Below are positions 15,980 to 25,859 of a stretch of DNA of 64,000 nt, one piece after another (the first letter of the stretch is position 1; the number at the start of each line of letters is the position of its first letter). The stretch is taken from positions 62,001 through 126,000 of the forward strand of contig JARIAR010000031.1 of assembly GCA_029257805.1 (NCBI GenBank), given 5' to 3'. The stretch is from Blautia sp. (GTDB lineage: Bacteria; Bacillota; Clostridia; Lachnospirales; Lachnospiraceae). The notes under the pieces were generated by a model. That model worked only from the letters and a program-made list of their open reading frames with translations, ran no database searches and was not told the DNA's origin. The position numbers were made by a program, and so were the translations under genes.

Positions 15980-17236
15980 TTAAGATTTTATAATGTGAAT
16001 CATTTTTACAATAAGAAGAATGAAAAAGAGGATTCCGATACCTCCAATTAAATAATAAGGGAAGTTTGTATGTGCATCAGAAAATGCCTGTGCATCTTTC
16101 AAATGTTTTTCGGATTCAGCTAAGATAGAATCATTATGATCTGTATTTCTGATTTCCGCAACTGCAGATCCCACCCTTGTCCCTTCAAAGAAGTACTGGC
16201 GTTTAATTTTTCCATCATCTGTTTTTTCATCTTTTGTTTCTACATTTTCTGCTGATGCGGTGGCAGGTACTACAACAGTTCCACCGGATATTACACTGAA
16301 ATCATTGTTTCCAAGAGGCAGTTTTTGGAAATTTCCAAATCCATAGTCAAGAAGAGAAATGGCTTCGTTGTCTGTCTGATTCGGGGCGCCCTGAAGGACA
16401 ACGCAAATAAGAGTCATGCCATTTCGTTCAGCTGCGCAGGTAAGTACACTTCCGGAAGCTTCTGTAAATCCTTCTTTTCCTCCGAGACATCCCTGATAAT
16501 AAGCTGCATTGGCAGGATTTGTCAGAGGAAAACTGCTGGTAAGCACACGATCTCCGCCGGATAAGTTAGTTGCCGGGATTGTGTAAGAATTTGTAGAAGC
16601 GATGGTACGGAAAGTTTCGTTATCCATAGCGGCTTTTGTGATTCTGGCAAGATCATAGGCGGTTGTGTGCTGATTTTCATCAGGGAGTCCTGTAGGGTTT
16701 GTAAATACAGTATCTTTGCATCCAAGTTCTTTTGCACGAGCGTTCATTTTTTCTACAAAAGCATCTACAGAGCCCCCAACGTGTTCTGCAACCTGAAGTG
16801 CGATATCATTTGCAGAACCAACCATAATGGCATAAAGACATTGTTCCATAGTAAACACTTCGTCAATCTGAGATGCAATATTAGCACCGCCATCTGTTAC
16901 ACCGGCTACCCCTGTTGCTGTCATGGTTACCTGATCTTCCAGACTGCTGTTTTCCAGAGCCAGAAGACATGTCATAAGCTTTACGGCACTGGAGGGATAA
17001 AGAGGTTGCTCCATGTTTTTGGCATAGAGAATCGTGTTGGTAGATTTTTCTACTACAACTGCAGCAGTAGAAGAAATATCGTTTCCCTGTGGCCAATTAG
17101 GAATTTCGTTGGTAGAAATAGCTGTAGGGGCAGGATTTTCTGCTTCTGTGGCATTTACCGGACGTTGAAAAAGAAGAGATGCAGAAATTCCAAGTGCAAG
17201 AAATGCGGCAGTGAATCTTTTTTTTCTGTTTATCAT
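15980..17236 (-). CDS. D-alanyl-D-alanine carboxypeptidase (DacA/PBP5-like), membrane anchored
   Basis: The start is set at MINRKKRFTAAF (418 aa) behind an AGGAG site; the ORF-track start adds 44 unsupported residues. A signal peptide precedes a serine peptidase S11 domain: SAVK (Ser83/Lys86), SAN at ~141, and GGKEGFTEASG at ~252, where the usual third motif is KTG. The C-terminal hydrophobic segment FPYYLIGGIGILFFILLIV acts as a membrane anchor instead of the amphipathic helix of PBP5. Family role: trims the terminal D-Ala of peptidoglycan stem peptides. The Thr-to-Glu change in motif three is unusual and may affect specificity. Confidence 0.88.
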   Translation of the reverse strand: MINRKKRFTAAFLALGISASLLFQRPVNATEAENPAPTAISTNEIPNWPQGNDISSTAAVVVEKSTNTILYAKNMEQPLYPSSAVKLMTCLLALENSSLEDQVTMTATGVAGVTDGGANIASQIDEVFTMEQCLYAIMVGSANDIALQVAEHVGGSVDAFVEKMNARAKELGCKDTVFTNPTGLPDENQHTTAYDLARITKAAMDNETFRTIASTNSYTIPATNLSGGDRVLTSSFPLTNPANAAYYQGCLGGKEGFTEASGSVLTCAAERNGMTLICVVLQGAPNQTDNEAISLLDYGFGNFQKLPLGNNDFSVISGGTVVVPATASAENVETKDEKTDDGKIKRQYFFEGTRVGSAVAEIRNTDHNDSILAESEKHLKDAQAFSDAHTNFPYYLIGGIGILFFILLIVKMIHIIKS

Positions 17237-17399
17237 AAACATACTCCTGTGTATTTTATTGAATGTATAATGAGCTGTTACAGAAGTAAGTATAACACAT
17301 TTATTCCCTTTCTTGCAAAAAATATAGTACAATGTTAAAATAAGTTCATAATTTTTTTTTAAAAACAATGAGTAAATAAGAATCAGAGGTTAAAAATAA

Positions 17400-19259
17400 A
17401 TGAAAAAAGGTAATCATACAGGTGGAAAGCTGGAGTGGAACAGAATATTAAAGAAGCTTTCCCCTTATACGGTTCAGAAAGGATTACGCTATCTGAAACA
17501 TTATGGAATTAAGGAATTTTGGATCAGGCTTCATGAGCGGTTTGAGCCGGAAGAGATTCCCTACGGACCGTGGTATGAGGCGTATGTTCCGGATGAAGCA
17601 GTTTTGCAGAAGCAGAGAAAAGTAAAATTCTCTCAAAGACCACTTATCAGTATTGTAGTTCCGGCATATCGTACGCCGGTTGTATTTTTGCGCCAGATGA
17701 TCGACTCTCTTCTTTTGCAGACATATTCGAACTGGGAATTATGTATTGCGAACGGAAGTCCTGAAGATGAGGAGATGCAGAAAGTATTAATAGAGTATGC
17801 AGAAAAAGACAGCAGGATTCGTTTTCAAAATCTGGAGGAGAATCTTGGGATTGCAGAAAATACTAATGCAGCATTCGGAATGGCAGAGGGAGAATTTGTA
17901 GGCTTGTTGGATCATGATGATCTTCTGGCACCAAATGCCCTTTATGAAGTTGTATGTGCATTAGAAAAGGCGCCTGAAGCAGATGTGGTATATACAGATG
18001 AAGATAAAGTCACTACCGATTTAAAAGAGCATTTTCAGCCTCATTTAAAGCCGGATTTCAATTTGGATCTTTTGCGGTCCAATAATTATATTTGTCATTT
18101 TTTTCTTGTTCGGCGCAGTATTGTAGAAACAGCAGGAGGCTTTCGCAGGGAATTTGATGGAGCCCAGGATTATGATTTTATTTTTCGGTGTGTAGAAAGC
18201 GCACGAAAAGTAGTACATGTTCCGGAAATATTGTATCACTGGCGAACGCACAAGGCATCTACTGCTGACAATCCGGCAAGTAAAATGTATGCGTTTGAAG
18301 CTGGAAAGCGTGCCATTGAAGCTCATCTGCAGCGAACCAAAACAGAAGGAGAGGTTAGCCATACACCGGATTTAGGATTTTATAGGGTGAAATATCCGGT
18401 TAAAGGAAATCCCATGGTGTCAATCCTTATTCCAAACAAAGATGAAAAAGGTACCTTAGAGGCATGTATCCGCTCTATTCGGGAAAAGACTTCATATAAA
18501 AATTATGAAATTATTGTAATAGAAAATAACAGTACCGAAGAAGAAACTTTTTCCTATTATAATGAATTGGAAAAAGATGGTGTTCAGATTCTCCGCTGGG
18601 AAAAAGAATTTAATTATGCAGCGATTAACAATTTTGGTGCAGCTCATGCAGCAGGAGAATTTCTTTTGTTTCTAAATAATGATGTAACTGTTATAACACC
18701 GGAATGGTTGGAAGAACTGGTAGGAGTCTGCCAGAGACGTGAGGTAGGAGCGGCAGGTGTAAAACTTCTTTATCCGGATAATACGATCCAGCATGCAGGA
18801 TGTGTGATTGGCCTGGGGGGAATTGCAGGGCATTTATTTGTAGATATGCCGGCAAATCGAACCGGATATTTGCATAAGGCTTCGCTTTTACAGGATATGA
18901 GTGCTGTAACAGCTGCATGTATGATGATGAAAAAGCAGGTTTTTGAAAAAGTTGGAGGATTTACAGAAAAACTGGCTGTTGCTTTTAATGATGTAGATCT
19001 TTGCTTGAAAGTAAATCAGGCAGGGTATTTGGTTGTCTATGATCCGTATGTGCAGCTGTATCATATGGAATCCAAGACAAGAGGCGCAGAGGATTCGAAA
19101 GAAAAAGTAAGGCGTTTTCAGACAGAAATAGAATATATGCGCAGTCATTGGATCAATCTCCTTAAAAATGGAGATCCGTATTACAATAAAAATCTTTCTC
19201 TGACGAAGTGGAATTATTCATTAAGACCGCTTCCGGAAATGGATAAGAAGAAGGGATAA
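17400..19259 (+). CDS. Two-domain family 2 glycosyltransferase
   Basis: At 619 aa the protein carries two GT-A domains. Domain 1 (about 80-300) has ISIVVPAYRTP and GLLDHDDLLAPNA; domain 2 (about 338-600) has VSILIPNKDEKG, IENNSTEEE and FLFLNNDVTV. Such proteins build rhamnose-rich or similar wall polysaccharides from nucleotide sugars on the cytosolic side. The N-terminal ~75 residues are a basic, amphipathic lead. It starts a gene run of glycosyltransferases, a sugar-phosphate transferase and an LCP ligase. The transferred sugars cannot be told. Confidence 0.88.
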   Translation: MKKGNHTGGKLEWNRILKKLSPYTVQKGLRYLKHYGIKEFWIRLHERFEPEEIPYGPWYEAYVPDEAVLQKQRKVKFSQRPLISIVVPAYRTPVVFLRQMIDSLLLQTYSNWELCIANGSPEDEEMQKVLIEYAEKDSRIRFQNLEENLGIAENTNAAFGMAEGEFVGLLDHDDLLAPNALYEVVCALEKAPEADVVYTDEDKVTTDLKEHFQPHLKPDFNLDLLRSNNYICHFFLVRRSIVETAGGFRREFDGAQDYDFIFRCVESARKVVHVPEILYHWRTHKASTADNPASKMYAFEAGKRAIEAHLQRTKTEGEVSHTPDLGFYRVKYPVKGNPMVSILIPNKDEKGTLEACIRSIREKTSYKNYEIIVIENNSTEEETFSYYNELEKDGVQILRWEKEFNYAAINNFGAAHAAGEFLLFLNNDVTVITPEWLEELVGVCQRREVGAAGVKLLYPDNTIQHAGCVIGLGGIAGHLFVDMPANRTGYLHKASLLQDMSAVTAACMMMKKQVFEKVGGFTEKLAVAFNDVDLCLKVNQAGYLVVYDPYVQLYHMESKTRGAEDSKEKVRRFQTEIEYMRSHWINLLKNGDPYYNKNLSLTKWNYSLRPLPEMDKKKG

Positions 19260-19262
19260 AAA

Positions 19263-20213
19263 ATGCAGGAAGTATCAGTTATTATTCCAAATTTTAATGG
19301 GATGGCATATCTGGAAGGAGTTCTTTCCAGTCTGGAGCGTCAGAGTCTTTCTAACTTTGAGGTTATTGTAGTAGATAATGGGTCTACAGATGGGAGCTGC
19401 GCATTTATAGCGTCCAACTATCCATGGGCACATATTATAGAACTTGGAGAAAATTTTGGGTTTTCCAAAGCAGTTAATGTGGGAATACGCGCAGCACGGG
19501 CTCCATATGTGCTGCTTTTAAACAATGACACTGAGGTGGAAAAAGATTTTTTGAAAACAATGACCGAGGCTCTGAGCAGTCATAAAAATGCTTTTTCCTG
19601 TCAGGCAAAAATGATCCAGTTCCATGACAGAAATAAAATGGATGATGGAGGGAATTATTATTGCGCATTAGGTTGGGCCTTTGCCAGAGGAAAGGGAAAA
19701 CCGGAAATAAAATTCAATAAAGAAAAAAAGATTTTTTCTACATGTGCAGGAGCAGCTATTTATCGAAAAAAATTGTTTGATAAGATTGGATATTTTGATG
19801 ATGAGCATTTTGCATATCTGGAAGATCTTGATGTAGGGTATCGCGCCCGGATCTACGGGTATGAGAACTGGTATACACCGGAAGCAGTTGTATATCATGT
19901 GGGAAGCGGAACAAGCGGATCACGGTATAATCAGTTTAAAATACGTTATTCTTCCAGAAATAATGTATATATGATTTATAAAAATATGCCGTTTTTGCAG
20001 ATTGTATTAAATCTTCCTTTTTTAATTCTGGGTTTTGGAGCTAAAATTCTGTTTTTTTATATGAAAGGGTTTGGAAGGGAATATCTGGCAGGTATAAAAA
20101 ATGGATTTCAGTTAAGTGTAAAAGGAAAGAAAGTTCCGTTTTCCTTGAAACATCTTCCGGCGTATTTGAAAATACAATTGGAGCTTTGGATAAACATCTT
20201 CCGGCGTTTTTAA
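19263..20213 (+). CDS. Family 2 glycosyltransferase (WbbL/rhamnosyltransferase-like)
   Basis: The 316-aa protein has one GT-A domain: VSVIIPNFNGMAYL, VVDNGSTDGS, LLLNNDTEVEKD and AYLEDLDVGYRARIYGYEN, the last being typical of rhamnosyltransferases. A hydrophobic stretch near 235-262 (IVLNLPFLILGFGAKILFFY) may tether it to the membrane. It starts 3 bases after the previous stop, so the two are co-translated. Acceptor and donor are unknown. Confidence 0.87.
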   Translation: MQEVSVIIPNFNGMAYLEGVLSSLERQSLSNFEVIVVDNGSTDGSCAFIASNYPWAHIIELGENFGFSKAVNVGIRAARAPYVLLLNNDTEVEKDFLKTMTEALSSHKNAFSCQAKMIQFHDRNKMDDGGNYYCALGWAFARGKGKPEIKFNKEKKIFSTCAGAAIYRKKLFDKIGYFDDEHFAYLEDLDVGYRARIYGYENWYTPEAVVYHVGSGTSGSRYNQFKIRYSSRNNVYMIYKNMPFLQIVLNLPFLILGFGAKILFFYMKGFGREYLAGIKNGFQLSVKGKKVPFSLKHLPAYLKIQLELWINIFRRF

Positions 20214-20327
20214 AAATAAATCCGGAAAATTCACAGAATTTTTAGAAAATCCGTAAGAAGATTTTATTGCATTTATGTTACGGTTATTATAATATAAAGG
20301 CAATGATTAAAACTGAGGTGGCAGAAA

Positions 20328-21731
20328 TTGATTAAGGATAATCAGAAAAATTTCAGTCGCCTCCATGTGGCGATAGATATACTTGTAATTTCATTTTCTT
20401 ACATTTGTGCATGGGCGATCCGATTTGTGGGTCCGCTGTCAAATACAGCGACGATCTCTAAAACATTTGAAGAATATATGATGCTTCTGCTTATGATCGT
20501 GCCGGGGTATCTGCTTTTGTATCATGCATTTACTTTGTATGAACCTCTTCGGATGCAGGGACGTCGCCTTGTACTCGCCAATATCATAAAAGCGAATACT
20601 CTGGGCATTTTAATTATTATGTTCGGTCTTTATTATGTGGATGAAGGTGATTATTCCCGTGTAACCTTTATCATTTTTTATTTTATCAATATTTGTCTGG
20701 AATGGGGAGTACGAATGTTTATTTTCTGTATTCTTCGTGACATGCGCAAAAGAGGTCTTAACCAGAAGCAGGTTCTCCTGGTTGGGTACAGCCGTGCAGC
20801 AGAGGAATATATTGACCGGATCTTGCAGAATCCGCAATGGGGATATACAGTACGAGGAATTCTGGATGATAATGTTCCGGCAGGAACCATGTACAAAAAT
20901 GTAAAGGTAATTGGAAGAATTGCAAATCTTATGGTTATTCTTCCGGTAAGCAGTCTGGATGAAATTGCAATTACGCTTGGATTAAGCGAGTATTATCGTC
21001 TGGAGGAGATTGTAGCATTGTGTGAAAAGTCAGGAGTACACACGAAATTTATTCCGGACTATAATAATATTATTCCGACTAAGCCGTATACGGAGGATAT
21101 ACAGGGTCTTCCTGTGATTAATATCCGATATGTGCCGCTTAGTAATACTTTTTATGCCTTAGTAAAAAGGTCAATGGATATCGTGGGTTCTATAATAGGG
21201 ATTATTGTTTCGTCTCCTGTTATGTTGTTGATGTGTATTTTAATTAAGCTCACATCTCCAGGTCCGCTTATTTACAGGCAGGAAAGAGTAGGACTTCATA
21301 ACAAAACATTTTGGATGTATAAATTCCGCTCCATGGAAATACAGCCGGAATCAGAAGAAAAGAAAGCCTGGACAGTGAAAAATGATCCGCGCGTGACAGG
21401 AATTGGTAAATTTATGCGTCGGACAAGCATTGACGAATTGCCACAGCTTTTCAACATTCTGAAAGGGGATATGAGTCTTGTGGGACCACGACCGGAACGT
21501 CCATTTTTTGTGGAAAAATTCAGAGAAGAAATTCCACGTTATATGGTAAAACATCAGGTTCGGCCAGGTTTAACAGGATGGGCACAAGTAAATGGATATC
21601 GTGGGGATACTTCCATTCGAAAAAGGATAGAATATGATTTATATTATATTGAAAACTGGAATATCGGGTTTGATATAAAAATCATGCTTCTCACGATATT
21701 TAAAGGCTTTATTAATAAGAACGCATATTAA
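20328..21731 (+). CDS. Polyprenyl-phosphate sugar-1-phosphate transferase (WbaP/CpsE type)
   Basis: This 467-aa protein has several N-terminal transmembrane segments, a central CoA-binding-like domain (KQVLLVGYSRAAEEYIDRI) and a C-terminal bacterial sugar transferase domain with YKFRSME, RRTSIDELPQLFNILKGDMSLVGPRPERP and RPGLTGWAQVNG. It puts the first sugar phosphate on undecaprenyl phosphate, starting repeat-unit synthesis. Start is TTG 20328 behind GAGGTGG. A likely -10 box (TTATAATAT) lies at about 20286-20294, so the gene may have its own promoter. Confidence 0.92.
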   Translation: MIKDNQKNFSRLHVAIDILVISFSYICAWAIRFVGPLSNTATISKTFEEYMMLLLMIVPGYLLLYHAFTLYEPLRMQGRRLVLANIIKANTLGILIIMFGLYYVDEGDYSRVTFIIFYFINICLEWGVRMFIFCILRDMRKRGLNQKQVLLVGYSRAAEEYIDRILQNPQWGYTVRGILDDNVPAGTMYKNVKVIGRIANLMVILPVSSLDEIAITLGLSEYYRLEEIVALCEKSGVHTKFIPDYNNIIPTKPYTEDIQGLPVINIRYVPLSNTFYALVKRSMDIVGSIIGIIVSSPVMLLMCILIKLTSPGPLIYRQERVGLHNKTFWMYKFRSMEIQPESEEKKAWTVKNDPRVTGIGKFMRRTSIDELPQLFNILKGDMSLVGPRPERPFFVEKFREEIPRYMVKHQVRPGLTGWAQVNGYRGDTSIRKRIEYDLYYIENWNIGFDIKIMLLTIFKGFINKNAY

Positions 21732-21743
21732 AAGGGGAAAAAC

Positions 21744-23186
21744 ATGTCAAGACCAGGAAAAAAGAAAAAAGTTTTATTTATTCTTGAAATTATTGTGTTG
21801 CTGTTGTTTATTGGCGGTTTATATGTATATGGACAGCTGTCATCAAAGCTGGATAAAATTGAACAGCCAGTACTGAATGAGGAGAAAATTCTGGTAAATC
21901 AGGAAGTTCCCAAGATGACAGGATATACCACATATGCTTTATTTGGTATTGATCACAGAGACAAAAATGCTGCTCTCGGAGGAGAGAACAGCGATACTAT
22001 GATGATCGCGAGTGTTAATAATGATACAAAAGAGGTAAGGCTGGTATCTATTTACAGAGATACACTTTTGAATGTAGGAACGGATACGTATGCAAAAATT
22101 AATTCTGCATATGCTTACGGAGGCCCGGAACAGGCGATTTCTGCATTGAATACAAACCTGGACTTGGATATTAAAGATTATGTGACAATTGATTTTAATG
22201 CCCTTGCAACTGCTGTTGATTGTCTGGGCGGACTTGATATTCCAATGTCTTATGCAGAAATTGTTCATATGAATAATTATTGTGTAGAGACAGCAGAAGA
22301 AACAGGGAAAAGTTATACACCGGTTCCCCTTCCTGAGCCAACACCTCCTCTGGAAGAGCAGGAAAACATTATTGGAACCTACCATTTGAACGGTGTGCAG
22401 GTTACCTCCTATTGCCGTATCCGTTATACGGCAAGCCTTGATATGGGACGTACAGAGAGACAGAGAAGAGTTATTCAGATGCTGGTAACAAAAGCAAAAA
22501 CAGCAGGTCTCAGCACGATTTTTGAAATTATGGATGAAGTATTCCCTATGGTAAAAACGTCAGTTTCCAAAAACGGTATTCTTGCACTGATCCCGTCTGT
22601 AATTGGTTACAGTATTGGAAACACAACAGGATTTCCAATGAATTATAAGTTTGCAGATGTAAAAGGAAGCGTGATCGTTCCTACTACTCTGGAGTCTAAT
22701 GTAATAGAACTTCATAAATATTTATATGGAGATAATGTGGCATATACGCCAAGTGCTACTGTCACAGAGCGAAGTGCGAAGATTCTGGAGATTGTAGGCG
22801 GTGAAGCCAATATTGTAGATACAGCGCCGGTTGTGGAAGATACAGATGCTGATAATGATTTTGTATGGCAGGATACTGCCACAGATACTTCTGATAATTC
22901 CGGATACGATCCTGGATATGACCCAGGATATGATCCAGGGTACGATCCCGGATATGATCCGAATAGCGGATCGGGAAGTGAGAATGGGGATTCCGGATAT
23001 GATCCCGGGTATGATCCAAACTATGACCCAAATGGCGGAAGCGGAGACGGTTCTGAGGATGGACTAGGAGATGGTTCTGATGGAAGCGGAGATGGTTCAG
23101 ACAGCGGTTCAGGAGAGGAATCCGGAGACGGATCTGTAGATGGTGGTTATGATGACGGAAGCGGTATGTCAGGTGACCAGGAATAA
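21744..23186 (+). CDS. LytR-CpsA-Psr (LCP) family cell-wall polymer ligase with acidic repeat tail
   Basis: The protein (480 aa) has one N-terminal transmembrane segment (VLFILEIIVLLLFIGGLYVYG) and an extracellular LCP domain (about 55-290: LFGIDHRD, NSDTMMIASVN, VSIYRDTLLN, RIRYTASLDMGRTERQRRVIQ). LCP enzymes attach lipid-linked polymers to peptidoglycan. The last ~90 residues are low complexity: GYDP units in tandem, then Gly/Ser/Asp/Glu runs, very acidic. It follows the sugar transferase by 12 bases and fits as the last step of the pathway encoded by this cluster. Confidence 0.92.
   Translation: MSRPGKKKKVLFILEIIVLLLFIGGLYVYGQLSSKLDKIEQPVLNEEKILVNQEVPKMTGYTTYALFGIDHRDKNAALGGENSDTMMIASVNNDTKEVRLVSIYRDTLLNVGTDTYAKINSAYAYGGPEQAISALNTNLDLDIKDYVTIDFNALATAVDCLGGLDIPMSYAEIVHMNNYCVETAEETGKSYTPVPLPEPTPPLEEQENIIGTYHLNGVQVTSYCRIRYTASLDMGRTERQRRVIQMLVTKAKTAGLSTIFEIMDEVFPMVKTSVSKNGILALIPSVIGYSIGNTTGFPMNYKFADVKGSVIVPTTLESNVIELHKYLYGDNVAYTPSATVTERSAKILEIVGGEANIVDTAPVVEDTDADNDFVWQDTATDTSDNSGYDPGYDPGYDPGYDPGYDPNSGSGSENGDSGYDPGYDPNYDPNGGSGDGSEDGLGDGSDGSGDGSDSGSGEESGDGSVDGGYDDGSGMSGDQE
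22904..23040 (+). repeat. Tandem 12-base GYDP-coding repeat in the LCP gene
   Basis: The unit GGATATGATCCA and close variants (GGATACGATCCT, GGGTACGATCCC) recurs about five times, is interrupted by a Gly/Ser stretch, then recurs (GYDPGYDPNYDP). The third-base differences show an old, selected coding array, though slippage is still possible. Confidence 0.8.
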
Positions 23187-23202
23187 TAATCGATTGTAAT
23201 AA

Positions 23203-23235
23203 GAAAGGATCATCCGGCTATAGGATGGTCCTTTC
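23203..23235 (+). terminator. Hairpin after the LCP gene
   Basis: GAAAGGATCATCC and GGATGGTCCTTTC pair over 13 bp with one mismatch around a short loop. The U-run is weak (TTTCTG), so it may terminate only partly before the next glycosyltransferase. Confidence 0.55.
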
Positions 23236-23261
23236 TGTGAATAGGAGCAGCAGGAGAAAAA

Positions 23262-24188
23262 ATGGAAAAGAAAAAGATAAATGTGATCATTCCCACATAT
23301 CGGCCGGGAAAAGAATTTCCCCAATTGTTGAAATCTTTAAGAGATCAGAAATGTCAACCGGATCGAGTGATCATTATGAATACAGAGAAAGAATATTGGA
23401 AAAAAGAATGGGAAGATCTTTTTCCGGGAATGGAGATCTTTCATTTAAAAAAAGAAGAGTTTGATCATGGCGGAACAAGGAGAAAAGGGGCTGAATTATC
23501 TGATGGGGATATTTTGATTTTTATGACACAGGATGCCATTCCTTTTGATCATCTTTTAATTGGAAATTTAGTTCGCCCTCTGTTAGAAGAGGAAAAAACA
23601 GGAGCTGCTTATGGAAGGCAGCTTCCTCAAAAAGGCTGCAGCTTTTTGGAACGTTATACAAGAAGTTTTAATTATCCGGAAAATTCTTATATAAAAAAAG
23701 AAGAAGATATTCCGCGATATGGAATCAAAACTTTTTTCTGTTCAAATGTCTGTGCAGCGTATAAGAGAACTGCATATGAAGAAATAGGAGGATTTGTTCA
23801 GAGGGCAATCTTTAATGAAGATATGATCTGCGCAGGGAATATGATAAAACATGGATATTCCATTGCTTATGCAGCAGATGCAAGAGTACTGCATTCCCAT
23901 AATTATTCATGTGCACAGCAGTTTCATCGTAATTTTGATCTTGGGGTATCTCAGGCGGAACATCCGGAAATTTTTGCAAATATTCCATCAGAAGGAGAAG
24001 GTTTTCGCCTTGTGAAAAAAACATTTTGTTATCTTTTGAAAACAGGACATATCTGGCTGATTCCCCAGTTGATCTTTCAAAGTGGATTTAAATATATAGG
24101 ATATTTTCTTGGAAAACGCTATGAAAAGCTGCCGGAAAAGTTCATAATATGGGCGACGATGAATAAGAGTTATTGGAAGAAAAAATAA
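23262..24188 (+). CDS. Family 2 glycosyltransferase, rhamnosyltransferase type
   Basis: This 308-aa protein shows INVIIPTYRPG, the family block EFDHGGTRRKGAE and FMTQDAIPFD, which is typical of bacterial rhamnosyltransferases of the GT2 group. Acceptor side contains NVCAAYKRTAYEEIGGF and FNEDMICAGNMIKHG. It is cytosolic or membrane-associated. It lies 76 bases after the LCP gene across a hairpin, so it may be expressed at a different level from the rest of the wall-polymer cluster. Confidence 0.87.
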   Translation: MEKKKINVIIPTYRPGKEFPQLLKSLRDQKCQPDRVIIMNTEKEYWKKEWEDLFPGMEIFHLKKEEFDHGGTRRKGAELSDGDILIFMTQDAIPFDHLLIGNLVRPLLEEEKTGAAYGRQLPQKGCSFLERYTRSFNYPENSYIKKEEDIPRYGIKTFFCSNVCAAYKRTAYEEIGGFVQRAIFNEDMICAGNMIKHGYSIAYAADARVLHSHNYSCAQQFHRNFDLGVSQAEHPEIFANIPSEGEGFRLVKKTFCYLLKTGHIWLIPQLIFQSGFKYIGYFLGKRYEKLPEKFIIWATMNKSYWKKK

Positions 24189-24310
24189 GATTTTATTATG
24201 GACATATTTATTTTTAAAAGTTATCACAATTTGAACACAATTCATTGATAAACTTATTCTATCATCAAAATATAAAAAGAATAACATTCAGATAGAAGGG
24301 AGTAAAAAAC

Positions 24311-25840
24311 ATGAGTGATGAAAGAAAATGGGAGCCGGGACAGACAGAAGACCCTGCGGTACCTGGCACAACAAAATCTGCACCACCACAACCCCAGAAT
24401 GGAGCGCATTCTGATAAACATGCGGGGGATGAACATCATTCACAAAACGGGGAGCAGCAGAATAAAACAATTCCTCCCAGATATGGATATTACCAGGTGC
24501 ATGAAAAGCAGAATTATACAGGGGGAGGAAGCAGACCTCCGCAGCCGCCGCATAAACAAAAACGCAGAGGCGGATCAGGACGAAAAGTTGCAGGTACAAT
24601 AGGGCTTGCTGTGATTTTCGGGCTTGTGGCAGGAATTGTATTTCAAGGCGTAAATAATGTTGCAGATCAAATGAACGATCAGGGGCAGGAAACGATTGAA
24701 AGTACAAAAATTCTTACAGAAGAAAAAAAAGCTCCGTCTGAGAGTACAGATGTAGCATCAGCAGGAAGTTCTGTTGCCGATGTAGCGCAGGCATCCATGC
24801 CTTCTGTTGTTGCCATAACTTCTGTAAGCGTTCAGGAAATCCCGGAATATTTTGGGATTCTTGGATATGGAACACAGCAATACCAAAGCGCAGGAAGCGG
24901 ATCTGGTATTATTGTAGGTGAAAATGATGATGAGCTTTTAATCGCAACAAACAATCATGTTGTAGAAGGTGCGACTACATTAAGTGTGTGTTTTATTGGA
25001 AATGATGTTGTGAATGCGGAAGAAGAAACACAGAACCTTGCAAGTGGCGACGGAGATATTAATGTAAAAGATGCTGTAACTGCAAAAATAAAAGGAACAG
25101 ATGCAGAGAATGATCTGGCAGTTGTAGCTGTGGAAAAAAAGGACATTCCAGAAGAAACAATGAAAGAAATTAAAATTGCACAGCTTGGAAACTCAGATGC
25201 ACTTGTTGTGGGAGAGCAGGTTGTGGCAATTGGGAATGCACTTGGTTATGGTCAGTCTGTTACTTCAGGATGGGTAAGTGCTTTGAACAGAGGGATAGCC
25301 ATGGAAGATGGAAGCAATACAGATCTTATTCAGACAGATGCGGCTATTAACCCTGGAAATAGCGGTGGAGCTCTGTTGAATATGAGCGGTGAGCTGATTG
25401 GAATTAATTCAGCAAAATATGCAGATAATGCAGTGGAAGGTATGGGATATGCTATTCCTATATCAAAGGCACAGCCGATTCTGGAAAATTTAATGAATCG
25501 CAAGACGAGAGATAAAGTAGAAGAAGATAAAGTTGCATATCTTGGTGTATCTGTTACAGATCTATCAGCAGAAGCCATTCAGATGTATAATATGCCTGTG
25601 GGCGCTTTTGTAGTAGAGGCTGTTGCAGGAGAAGCAGCAGAAGAAGCGGGTATTAAAAAAAGCGATATCATTGAAAAGTTGGATGGACAGAAAGTCAGTG
25701 GACGAGATGATTTATTGGACAAACTGCAGTATTATGAGGCAGGAGAAAAAGTAGAGATAGTCATTGCAAGAGCGGATGACGGAGAGTATAAAGAAATTAC
25801 ACTGGAAGTAACTTTAGGGGTACGTCCAAAAGAAAAATAA
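24311..25840 (+). CDS. HtrA/DegP-family membrane serine protease with PDZ domain
   Basis: At 509 aa: about 90 Pro/Gln/His/Lys-rich cytosolic residues, one transmembrane helix (GTIGLAVIFGLVAGIVF), then a trypsin-like domain with the triad His (NNHVVEGA), Asp (ENDLAVVAV) and Ser (NPGNSGGALLN), and a C-terminal PDZ domain (VAYLGVSV to ~500). HtrA proteases degrade misfolded proteins at the membrane surface. The acid-rich loop after the His motif is longer than in E. coli DegS. ATG 24311 follows AGAAGGGAG. A terminator follows 20 bases after the stop. Confidence 0.92.
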   Translation: MSDERKWEPGQTEDPAVPGTTKSAPPQPQNGAHSDKHAGDEHHSQNGEQQNKTIPPRYGYYQVHEKQNYTGGGSRPPQPPHKQKRRGGSGRKVAGTIGLAVIFGLVAGIVFQGVNNVADQMNDQGQETIESTKILTEEKKAPSESTDVASAGSSVADVAQASMPSVVAITSVSVQEIPEYFGILGYGTQQYQSAGSGSGIIVGENDDELLIATNNHVVEGATTLSVCFIGNDVVNAEEETQNLASGDGDINVKDAVTAKIKGTDAENDLAVVAVEKKDIPEETMKEIKIAQLGNSDALVVGEQVVAIGNALGYGQSVTSGWVSALNRGIAMEDGSNTDLIQTDAAINPGNSGGALLNMSGELIGINSAKYADNAVEGMGYAIPISKAQPILENLMNRKTRDKVEEDKVAYLGVSVTDLSAEAIQMYNMPVGAFVVEAVAGEAAEEAGIKKSDIIEKLDGQKVSGRDDLLDKLQYYEAGEKVEIVIARADDGEYKEITLEVTLGVRPKEK

Positions 25841-25859
25841 GAGAAAAGGAAACAGCTAT

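Noticed and set aside
22762-23067. ORFs of 89 and 78 aa on both strands over the LCP repeat; CRISPR-like look of the repeats
   Set aside because: They are frame shadows of a 12-base coding repeat. There are no unique spacers, and the repeat keeps the GYDP frame.
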